The notes beneath the pieces were generated by a model. That model saw only the letters and a list, made by a program, of their open reading frames with translations, ran no database searches and was not told where the DNA came from. DNA of 8,044 nt from the NCBI GenBank assembly GCA_017428585.1, contig JAFRQN010000176.1:1-8044 (forward strand), read 5' to 3'. Of the stretch, positions 1-6,553 are shown piece after piece (positions within the stretch are counted from its first letter, which is position 1; each line of letters begins with the position of its first letter). Both the position numbers and the translations under genes were made by a program. Source of the DNA: Bacteroidota bacterium. GTDB taxonomy: Bacteria; Bacteroidota; Ignavibacteria; Kapaibacteriales; UBA2268.

Positions 1-1523
1 CAAATACATCAATTGATATATTAAATGAACGATATAATCCTAATATTTTAAGAGATATTGATAATCAATATTATATAATTTTAACAACTCATAAAAATAT
101 AGTAGATAGTATTAATAATAACAAATTAGAAAATCTTAGAAATACATATAATACCATTCATGAATTCCAAGCTAATATAATTGATGATTTTCCTGAAAAG
201 ATATATCCAAATGAAGCAACTCTAAAATTAGCAGTTGGAGCTCAAGTTATGTTTATAAAAAATGATCCCTCTTTCGAAAAATTATATTATAATGGTAAAA
301 TTGGTATAATAAAAAAAATAGAGGATATGAAAATATATGTAGAATGCGATGAAGATATAAAACGAACAATAGTTGTAACTCCAACAACTTGGGTAAATTT
401 TAAATATACTATAAATGAAACAACAAATGAAATAGAAGAAGTCCCTATAGGAACATTTGAACAATATCCTTTAAAATTAGCATGGGCTATAACAATTCAT
501 AAAAGTCAAGGATTAACATTTAATAAGGCTATAATTGATATTGGAAAGGCATTTGCACCTGGTCAAGTATATGTAGCTTTGAGTCGTTGTAGAAATTTAG
601 ATGGAATAATTTTAGCATCAGAAATATATAAAAATACAATAAAACCTATTAATTCTGCAATTAAAATATTTGAAGAATCTATAACAACACCTAATATAAA
701 TGAATTAGAACACAGCAAACTAAATTATAAAAAAGACTTTATCCTTGAATTATTCAATTTTAATAGTATTCAATCATTATTTAATAGTATTAAGGATACA
801 TACACAAAGAACTATGTATTATTTAACAATAATTATTTAGATATAATTAATACTATAGATATAGATGCAAATAAAAGCATTTTCAATCCTAATAACAAAT
901 TTATAATTAATTTAAATAACTCATTAATTGAATTAAAAGATAACAACGATGATTCTTCTATTCAAGAAAGTATATTTAATGTAGCTAATTACTATATTCC
1001 TCTTTTAGATAAGATATTTATTCAAAAATTTAAGAATTTATATTTCAATTCAGAAGATACTAAACTTACAAATATTATTTCGAAACTTTTACTTGAACTA
1101 GAATTAATACTAATACAAAAAATAAATATTATGAAGGAAATCTGCGAAAATGGTTTTGATATTATAAATAGTATACGAATTGCAAATATAACTGAAAATA
1201 ATTTTATTCCTGCTTTTAATCAACCTATTACCATAAGAACATTAAAAAATTTAGACTTGCCAAATTACGAATTATATACTATTTTATTAGAATGGCGTAA
1301 ATCTCAAGCTGAAGCAGAAAAAATATCCAGTTCGCAATTATATAAAATATTATCTCAAAAAACACTTAAAGAATTATCTATTTTTTTACCTTATAATACA
1401 GAACAATTAAAGAAAATTAATGGAATTGGAAGCAAAAAAATAAATAAATATGGAAATACAATATTAAAAATAATAGATAATTATTGTAATAAGTATAATA
1501 TTTATAGAGATTCTATCTTGTAA
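1..1523 (+). CDS. Pif1-like ATP-dependent DNA helicase with C-terminal HRDC domain, 5' end outside window
   Basis: This is the C-terminal part of a superfamily 1B (Pif1/RecD-like) DNA helicase. The reading frame is open from base 3, so the start codon and the Walker A/B motifs lie upstream of the window; 506 residues are visible. The first residues include a TTHKNIVDSIN stretch and LAVGAQVMFIKND (bases about 225-263), both typical of the Pif1 2A/2B region. Helicase motifs V and VI follow as AITIHKSQGLTF and YVALSRCRNLDGI (bases about 489-608), with the arginine-finger context intact. After an Asn/Ile-rich, poorly conserved middle (about 640-1250) comes an HRDC domain (about 1263-1490) with LLEWRK, TLKEL and a GIGSKK hairpin. 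HRDC domains bind nucleic acid in RecQ and related helicases. The expected role is unwinding DNA or G-quadruplexes during replication or repair; the substrate is inference. It ends in TAA and overlaps the convergent waaA by 11 bp. Confidence 0.9.
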   Translation, partial: NTSIDILNERYNPNILRDIDNQYYIILTTHKNIVDSINNNKLENLRNTYNTIHEFQANIIDDFPEKIYPNEATLKLAVGAQVMFIKNDPSFEKLYYNGKIGIIKKIEDMKIYVECDEDIKRTIVVTPTTWVNFKYTINETTNEIEEVPIGTFEQYPLKLAWAITIHKSQGLTFNKAIIDIGKAFAPGQVYVALSRCRNLDGIILASEIYKNTIKPINSAIKIFEESITTPNINELEHSKLNYKKDFILELFNFNSIQSLFNSIKDTYTKNYVLFNNNYLDIINTIDIDANKSIFNPNNKFIINLNNSLIELKDNNDDSSIQESIFNVANYYIPLLDKIFIQKFKNLYFNSEDTKLTNIISKLLLELELILIQKINIMKEICENGFDIINSIRIANITENNFIPAFNQPITIRTLKNLDLPNYELYTILLEWRKSQAEAEKISSSQLYKILSQKTLKELSIFLPYNTEQLKKINGIGSKKINKYGNTILKIIDNYCNKYNIYRDSIL

Positions 1524-2802
1524 CAATACTAATATATTTTTTTATTTCATTTATTATTGTTTGTGTAGCACCTGAATTGATAAAAATATAATTTTTTGCT
1601 GATTGTGAAGCAATTTCTCTATATTCTTTATTTTTTATAATTTCATTTAACCAATACTCTAAATCGAATTCATTTTCTATTACATATAAAGCATTAGATT
1701 CAATCAAAGGTACAGCATCAGGCGAGTTAAAACAATTTTTACCAGTACAAATAGGTATTCAATATCCTGCTGGTTCAATTAAACTATGTACTCCTTCTCC
1801 ATATCTCCCTCCTAAATAATCTATTTCTTCAATACCATATATTTTTAGTAAAATTCCAATTGTATCAATAATTATTACCTCATCTGTAATTTTAATAGGA
1901 ATTATATTATTGCCTTCTTTTTTTATATCAGAAAATAAAATATATTTATCAAGTTTTTTTATAATATTTTCTACATTCTTTTTAGTTGGTTCATGAGGTA
2001 CTATTATTAAATTTATAATATTATTATTTTTTTTATTAATATTATTAACTGCTTTAATAACATATTCCTCATCTTTTTCCCAAGAGCTTCCAATTACAAA
2101 AATTATATTATTTTTAGGGAAATACTCTCTGTATAAAATAGGACTGCTTTTACTTTCCTCAACTTTTTTTATAATTCTCTCTATTCTTGTATCAGAACTT
2201 TTATAAAGCATTGTCTTTAAATTTAATGTTAAATACTTATCATAATGTTTAGAATTTACAACATAAATTGCATTAAATAAGTTAAATATTTGCTTATAGA
2301 ACTTAGATAAAAAATGTATCTTATTTAATATTGTAGGAAATGTAGCATTAATTAATATAGTAGGAATATTATTTTCATTTAAAATAGTTAAATAATTTAA
2401 CCATAATTCATATCGAATAAAAATTGCGATATCTGGTTTTATCTTATTAATAAAATATTTTGCATTTTTTTTTGTATCAATAGGAAGATATGTAACAGCA
2501 GAAGCAAATTGATAATTTTTTTGCGTATTATAACCAGATGGTGAAAAAAAAGTACAAACAAACTGTATATTATTATTTAATTTTTTAATTTGCTCAATAA
2601 TCGGTTTTGCTTGTTCAAATTCTCCCATAGATGCAGCATGAACCCAAATAACTTTCTGATTTAATTTTATTTTATCTAAATTTTCCAATGAATTTTTTAT
2701 TTCTAACTCTCTTTCTCGTATTTTTGGAACAAAAAACATTAAAATTTTAGATAAAAATATTAATAACGGAATAAATATGAAATTATATATAAATTTATAC
2801 AT
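1513..2802 (-). pseudogene. waaA: 3-deoxy-D-manno-octulosonic acid (Kdo) transferase interrupted by one in-frame TGA
   Basis: WaaA/KdtA is a GT-B fold inner-membrane glycosyltransferase that moves Kdo from CMP-Kdo to the lipid A precursor. I chose the ATG at 2802, because the frame's earlier start is a TTG at 2844 and the family begins just before the N-terminal hydrophobic anchor (residues about 4-25 here). HAASMGEFEQ carries the catalytic Glu (E61). RYELW, the GSSW and PHEP motifs and GGRYGEGVHSLIEPAGY follow in order. Codon 348 is then TGA (1759-1761), where the family reads EPA-x-Y-G-x-P. The same frame continues without a shift as IPICTGKN, SPDAVPLIES and a typical GAT end, stopping at TAG (1513-1515). 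Ignoring the TGA, the product is 429 residues, normal for the family. If TGA terminates, 347 residues remain and the C-terminal part of the donor-binding domain is lost, probably inactivating the enzyme. No Shine-Dalgarno is visible. The family is certain; pseudogene, sequence error or read-through cannot be told apart here. Confidence 0.85.
1759..1761 (-). other. In-frame TGA replacing a conserved glycine codon in waaA
   Basis: On the minus strand the codons read GCA GGA TAT TGA ATA CCT. Family members have a near-invariant Gly between Tyr and the small-hydrophobic/Pro pair, so a single G-to-T change from GGA explains the TGA. The frame on both sides is identical, because the distance from the waaA ATG to the downstream part is a multiple of three. 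There is therefore no indel. Confidence 0.9.
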
Positions 2803-2919
2803 TATTATACTGTTTACATATAGAATAATTAAAAAAAATTTCAATTAAAATATAAAATTAATAAAATAAATAAAAAAAACAAAAAATTTTAATTATATTT
2901 AAATTATTTCTTATGTCGT

Positions 2920-2925
2920 TATAAT
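2920..2925 (+). promoter_or_regulatory. Possible -10 box for the response regulator gene
   Basis: A perfect TATAAT lies 13 nt before the ATG of the response regulator, in the divergent spacer between waaA and that gene (2803-2938). A start about 7 nt downstream would give a very short leader, which would fit the lack of a Shine-Dalgarno. No convincing -35 element is present and the spacer is almost pure A/T, so a chance match is quite likely. Confidence 0.25.
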
Positions 2926-2938
2926 ATTATATTTATAT

Positions 2939-3652
2939 ATGAAAAATGAAAACAAAAAGCTAATATATATTGTTGATGATGAACCAGACATTTGTGAACT
3001 ACTATCATTAAATCTAAAAAAAGCAAATTTCAATATAAAAACTTTTTATGATGGTAATACATTATTTGAAAATTTACATAATGAAATTCCAGAACTTATA
3101 ATTCTTGATATAATGTTACCAGACTATGATGGTTTTGAAATATGCAAGCAATTAAAAAATAATAGTAAAACCTATAATATTCCTATTATAATGTTAACAG
3201 CACGTGATACAGTAGAAGATAAAGTATTAGGATTAGAAATAGGCGCCGATGACTATATTACAAAACCATTTTCACCAAAAGAACTAATAGCAAGAATAAA
3301 TGTTCAACTTAGACAATCCTTTAATAAATCTATAACAAAAAAACTATATTTTGCTGATATATTAGAATTAGATTTAGATAAATATGAGGTCAAAGTTAAT
3401 AACAAAAAAATTGATTTAACATTAACAGAATATAAGATATTAAAATTATTAGCTGAAAGAGCAAACAAGGTATGTTCTAGAGAACGTATTATTGATTATA
3501 TAAGTTCTCATGAAAAATATATATATGATAGAACTGTTGATGTACATATAAAAAATTTACGTAATAAATTAGGTACAGCTGCAGCATTAATTAAAAATAT
3601 TCGAGGAATAGGATATAAATTAATTACAGAATTAGAATACGAAAATTCATAA
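2939..3652 (+). CDS. OmpR/PhoB-family two-component response regulator
   Basis: This is a cytoplasmic transcription regulator of 237 residues, the usual length for the OmpR/PhoB class. The receiver domain (residues about 7-122) has the acidic pair D13/D14, the phosphoacceptor D57 in ILDIMLP, T87 in MLTARD and the conserved K109 in TKPF, so it should be phosphorylated by a histidine kinase. The winged-helix DNA-binding domain (about 138-232) shows LTLTEYKIL, the recognition-helix segment RTVDVHIKNLRNKLG and the wing ending IRGIGYKL. No kinase gene lies next to it in this window: upstream is the divergent waaA, and rsmD begins 19 nt downstream on the same strand. It is probably co-transcribed with rsmD. 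The ATG at 2939 fits the family start and has no Shine-Dalgarno. The target genes cannot be read from the sequence. Confidence 0.93.
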   Translation: MKNENKKLIYIVDDEPDICELLSLNLKKANFNIKTFYDGNTLFENLHNEIPELIILDIMLPDYDGFEICKQLKNNSKTYNIPIIMLTARDTVEDKVLGLEIGADDYITKPFSPKELIARINVQLRQSFNKSITKKLYFADILELDLDKYEVKVNNKKIDLTLTEYKILKLLAERANKVCSRERIIDYISSHEKYIYDRTVDVHIKNLRNKLGTAAALIKNIRGIGYKLITELEYENS

Positions 3653-3671
3653 TAAATCAATTTATTTAAAT

Positions 3672-4235
3672 ATGAGAATTATATCAGGTCTATGGAAAGG
3701 TAGACGAATAAATGATAAAATACCAGCAGGAATACGTCCTACACAGGATGCTATGCGAGAAACAATATTTAACATCTTAAATAATTATATAAACTTTGAT
3801 AATATTAAATGTGCTGATATATGTGCTGGTACAGGTATGCTTGGTATAGAAGCATTAAGTCGTGGAGCTGACAAAACATATTTTATTGATAAAAACAGAA
3901 AAGCAATAGAATATATACAAAATAGCCTTACTACGTTAAAAGTAGAATCAAATAAATATAAATTAATTCAATTAGATGCTATTCAGTTTATCAATCATTA
4001 TAAAACAATAGCTCCAACTGAACAGCTTGATTTAATATTTACAGATCCACCTTATAAGGCACTATTAATAAATGAATTATTACAATTAACAATAGAAAAT
4101 TCAATTCTTTCAAGTAATGGTATTGTTGTAGCAGAAAGTGACATATTTATGCAGTTAACAACTCATAAATATTATGAAATTTTAACAGAAAGACAATTTG
4201 GAATTTCAAAAATTACAATTCTTAGAAAATTATAA
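3672..4235 (+). CDS. rsmD: 16S rRNA (guanine(966)-N(2))-methyltransferase RsmD
   Basis: RsmD uses S-adenosylmethionine to methylate N2 of G966 of 16S rRNA, in the small subunit near the P site. The 187-residue protein has the normal length. Its order of motifs is diagnostic: MRIISGLWKGR at the N terminus, RPTQDAMRETIFNIL (22-36), the SAM-binding motif I DICAGTGMLGIEALSRGA (49-66), the acidic motif II end at D73, and the catalytic DPPY (125-128). It starts 19 nt after the response regulator stop with no promoter or terminator between them, so the two are probably one transcript. It ends at TAA directly before a strong hairpin terminator. The ATG gives the exact family start. No Shine-Dalgarno is seen; the region before the ATG is A/T only. 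Confidence 0.94.
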   Translation: MRIISGLWKGRRINDKIPAGIRPTQDAMRETIFNILNNYINFDNIKCADICAGTGMLGIEALSRGADKTYFIDKNRKAIEYIQNSLTTLKVESNKYKLIQLDAIQFINHYKTIAPTEQLDLIFTDPPYKALLINELLQLTIENSILSSNGIVVAESDIFMQLTTHKYYEILTERQFGISKITILRKL

Positions 4236-4239
4236 TAAA

Positions 4240-4268
4240 AAAAAGAGAGTATAAAATACTCTCTTTTT
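4240..4268. terminator. Bidirectional intrinsic terminator between rsmD and dnaK
   Basis: A perfect 13-bp stem (4240-4252 pairing with 4256-4268) closes an AAA loop. The core is GAGAGTAT/ATACTCTC, flanked by an A-run on the left and a T-run on the right. Read on the plus strand it ends in a T-rich tract just after rsmD (stop at 4235). Read on the minus strand it ends in a T-rich tract 32 nt past the dnaK stop. It can serve both convergent genes. Confidence 0.9.
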
Positions 4269-4299
4269 ATTTTTAACAAATAGTTATATATTATAAAAA

Positions 4300-6216
4300 T
4301 TATTTTTTATCATCTACAACCTGATAATCAGCTTCTTCTACAGGATTATCTTTTTTATCTTGTCCTTGATTTGAATTTTCTGTTTGACTTGCTTGTTGTG
4401 AACCTGCATTTTGAGCATTTTGATACATTTCAGTAGAAGCTTTGTTCCAAGCATTATTTAAATTATCAACTCCTGTTCTAATTTCAGCTTGATTATTATT
4501 TTTAATAGCTTCAGCTAATTTATTTTTAGCCTCTTCTATTTTTGTTTTATGTTCACTAGGAAGTTTATCACCAAGATCTTTTAATTGTTTTTCTGTTGAA
4601 TATACAAGTGCATCTGCTTGATTTTTTAAATCAATTTCTTCTCTACGTTTTTTATCTTCATCCGCATTCTTTTGAGCTTCTGATTTCATCTTTTCTATTT
4701 CTTCTTTAGAAATACCACTTGATGCTTCTATACGGATATTTTGTTCTTTATTTGTAGCTTTATCTTTTGCAGTAACAGAAAGAATACCATTAGCATCTAT
4801 ATCAAAAGTTACCTCTATTTGAGGAATACCACGAGGTGCTGAAGGTATACCATCAAGATGGAAACGACCTAAGGAACGATTATCTCTAGCCATTGGACGT
4901 TCACCCTGTAAAATATGTACTTCAACAGAAGTTTGATTATCAGCAGCAGTACTAAATATTTCAGATTTTCTTGTTGGAATTGTTGTATTTGCATTAATCA
5001 TAGGAGTCATTACACCACCTTGTGTTTCGATACCTAATGTTAACGGAGTAACATCGAGTAACAAGATATCATTTACATCACCTGCAAGCACACCACCTTG
5101 AATAGCAGCACCAACCGCAACAACTTCATCTGGATTAACACCCTTTGAAGGTTCTTTACCAAAATAATTTTTCACTAATTCCTGTATTTTTGGTATTCTC
5201 GTACTACCGCCTACAAGTATAACATCATTTACTTCATTAATATTTATTTTAGCATCAGCAATAGCTCTTTTTACAGGTTCTAATGTTCTATCAAATAAAT
5301 CAGCACACAAACTCTCAAATTTAGCACGTGTAATATTTATATTTAAGTGTTTTGGACCATCCTGAGTTGCTGTTATAAATGGTAAATTAACATCTGTTTG
5401 AAGCATTTGAGATAATTCTATTTTTGCTTTTTCTGCTGCTTCACGTAATCTTTGTAAAGCCATAGGATCTTTACGAAGATCTATACTTTCCGTTTTATAA
5501 AACTCATCTGCTAAATAATCTATTAATCTTTGATCAAAATTATCACCACCAAGATGAGTATCTCCATTAGTTGATTTTACCTCAAATACTCCATCACCTA
5601 TTTCAAGAACAGAAATATCAAAAGTACCACCACCTAAATCATAAACAACAACTATAGAATTTTTATCCTTCTTATCAAGACCGTAAGCTAATGCTGCTGC
5701 AGTAGGTTCATTAATAATTCTTTTAACTTTCAATCCTGCTATTTCACCTGCATCTTTTGTTGCTTGTCTTTGAGCATCATTAAAGTATGCAGGAACTGTA
5801 ATTACCGCTTCATCTACTTTTTGTCCAAGATAATCTTCTGCTGTTTGCTTCATCTTTTGTAATATCATTGCTGATATTTCTGGAGCAGAATAATCTTTAC
5901 CATTGATATCAACACGAATTGAATTACCATCCGATGAAGATTTTACTCTATATGGAACCATATCAATTTCTTCACTGACTTCATCTATTCTACGTCCCAT
6001 AAATCTCTTTATAGAATAAATCGTATTGTTTGGATTTGTTACAGCTTGTCTTTTTGCTGCTTGTCCTACTAACTTTTCTCCATTTTTTGCAAAACCTACC
6101 ATTGAAGGAGTAGTTCTTCCACCTTCACTATTTGCAATAACAACTGGAGAATTGCCTTCCATAACTGATACACAAGAATTTGTTGTACCTAGGTCTATAC
6201 CAATAATTTTTCCCAT
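4300..6216 (-). CDS. dnaK: Molecular chaperone DnaK (Hsp70)
   Basis: DnaK is the ATP-driven cytoplasmic Hsp70 that binds exposed hydrophobic peptide segments, working with DnaJ and GrpE. The 638-residue protein matches the usual bacterial length. The nucleotide-binding domain shows the phosphate-1 motif IGIDLGTTNSCV (5-16), the catalytic K70, phosphate-2 DLGGGTFD (193-200) and the adenosine motif VILVGGSTR (332-340). The hydrophobic interdomain linker ILLLDVTPL (about 384-392) is intact. The beta-sandwich peptide-binding domain and helical lid follow, then a Gln/Asn-rich disordered tail ending EEADYQVVDDKK, an acidic tail of the kind most bacterial DnaKs have. Neither grpE nor dnaJ is adjacent, so it appears to be a single-gene unit, with the fabF terminator upstream and a shared terminator downstream. 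It is the only gene here with a clear Shine-Dalgarno. No CIRCE element is present; paired palindromes in the leader are candidate regulators. Confidence 0.98.
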   Translation of the reverse strand: MGKIIGIDLGTTNSCVSVMEGNSPVVIANSEGGRTTPSMVGFAKNGEKLVGQAAKRQAVTNPNNTIYSIKRFMGRRIDEVSEEIDMVPYRVKSSSDGNSIRVDINGKDYSAPEISAMILQKMKQTAEDYLGQKVDEAVITVPAYFNDAQRQATKDAGEIAGLKVKRIINEPTAAALAYGLDKKDKNSIVVVYDLGGGTFDISVLEIGDGVFEVKSTNGDTHLGGDNFDQRLIDYLADEFYKTESIDLRKDPMALQRLREAAEKAKIELSQMLQTDVNLPFITATQDGPKHLNINITRAKFESLCADLFDRTLEPVKRAIADAKININEVNDVILVGGSTRIPKIQELVKNYFGKEPSKGVNPDEVVAVGAAIQGGVLAGDVNDILLLDVTPLTLGIETQGGVMTPMINANTTIPTRKSEIFSTAADNQTSVEVHILQGERPMARDNRSLGRFHLDGIPSAPRGIPQIEVTFDIDANGILSVTAKDKATNKEQNIRIEASSGISKEEIEKMKSEAQKNADEDKKRREEIDLKNQADALVYSTEKQLKDLGDKLPSEHKTKIEEAKNKLAEAIKNNNQAEIRTGVDNLNNAWNKASTEMYQNAQNAGSQQASQTENSNQGQDKKDNPVEEADYQVVDDKK

Positions 6217-6222
6217 TATATT

Positions 6223-6230
6223 ACCTCTCT
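6223..6230 (-). promoter_or_regulatory. Shine-Dalgarno of dnaK
   Basis: The minus strand reads AGAGAGGT followed by six bases and then the dnaK ATG. GAGGT is complementary to the usual 16S rRNA 3' end and the spacing is optimal. The starts of waaA, the response regulator, rsmD and fabF show no such element, so this one stands out and supports the chosen dnaK start. Confidence 0.8.
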
Positions 6231-6261
6231 ATATTTAATTTAATTTTTTCATTTATAAAAA

Positions 6262-6291
6262 GACATATTGTCTATTGTGCGACATAATGTC
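6262..6291. promoter_or_regulatory. Tandem palindromes upstream of dnaK, candidate operator
   Basis: GACATATTGTC (6262-6272) and GACATAATGTC (6281-6291) are 11-bp palindromes differing at one base. They are separated by eight bases, with starts 19 bp apart. They sit 46 to 75 bp before the dnaK ATG. Paired palindromes spaced near two helical turns usually mark a site for two regulator dimers. This is not the CIRCE sequence bound by HrcA. If transcribed, each could also form only a short, weak hairpin. Function is inference. Confidence 0.45.
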
Positions 6292-6338
6292 AGAAATTAC
6301 ATTCAATTTGTCGGTTGTAATAATTGTATTTTAATACT

Positions 6339-6354
6339 TTCATAAACTGTGCCA
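6339..6354 (-). promoter_or_regulatory. Weak sigma-54-like -24/-12 element upstream of dnaK
   Basis: The minus strand reads TGGCACAGTTTATGAA. The -24 half TGGCAC is a perfect match to the sigma-54 consensus, and the -12 half begins exactly ten bases after the GG. However, that half has GA instead of the usual GC. A start here would give a dnaK leader of roughly 110 nt containing the paired palindromes. The imperfect -12 half keeps confidence low. Confidence 0.25.
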
Positions 6355-6493
6355 AAAAATAATGAAAATTAATTATTAAAGTAAAACGCCCTTTAATTCT
6401 TATACTTATAAATAATTTATACATTATTAATTTAAAAAAATTACATATAATTTAATAGATAAGCATTAGAATTAATATAATGGAATTTAAAAT

Positions 6494-6524
6494 AAAAAAC
6501 CTTCTAAAAAAAATTTTTAGAAGG
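6494..6524 (-). terminator. fabF: Intrinsic terminator downstream of fabF
   Basis: An 11-bp perfect stem CCTTCTAAAAA/TTTTTAGAAGG (6500-6510 with 6514-6524) closes a three-base loop. On the minus strand it is followed immediately by six T's (6499-6494) and more T-rich sequence. It lies 30 nt past the fabF stop, so fabF and dnaK are probably separate transcription units. Confidence 0.88.
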
Positions 6525-6553
6525 AATTAAAAACATATGACCAATAATATAAT

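Larger units (their letters stand above)
6217..6553. other. Intergenic region between fabF and dnaK
   Basis: This 337-bp gap contains no convincing gene. From the dnaK side it holds a Shine-Dalgarno (6223-6230), two near-identical palindromes (6262-6291), a weak sigma-54-like element (6339-6354), then about 140 bp of A/T-rich sequence in which I see nothing clear, and the fabF terminator (6500-6524). It is long compared with the other gaps in the window, which fits a regulated dnaK leader. Confidence 0.8.

Noticed and set aside
282..464. Minus-strand open frame inside the helicase gene
   Set aside because: It is rich in Tyr, Phe and Ile as expected from antisense of an A/T-rich gene, and the sense frame carries clear helicase motifs.
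1522..1561. Inverted repeat AACAATA/TATTGTT as a helicase terminator
   Set aside because: The stem is only seven A/T-rich pairs with a loop of 26 bases and lies inside the waaA coding region, so it is probably chance.
1513..1707. A separate small minus-strand gene of about 64 residues starting at TTG
   Set aside because: It is in the same frame as waaA and matches the C-terminal end of that family, so it is the downstream part of the interrupted gene.
1759..1761. Selenocysteine at the waaA TGA
   Set aside because: The family has glycine there, not cysteine, and no selenocysteine insertion hairpin is evident just downstream.
1759..2844. waaA starting at 2844
   Set aside because: That start is a TTG and would add 14 residues ahead of the usual N-terminal anchor; the ATG at 2802 fits the family.
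6026..6238. Plus-strand open frame over the 5' end of dnaK
   Set aside because: It is the antisense shadow of the highly conserved dnaK N-terminal coding region.
6217..6320. CIRCE (HrcA) operator before dnaK
   Set aside because: No TTAGCACTC-N9-GAGTGCTAA or near variant is present; only the GACATAWTGTC palindromes are seen.
6374..6396. Short stem ATTAAAG/CTTTAAT around AAACGCC
   Set aside because: Seven weak pairs with no T-run or other context; not enough to call a structure.
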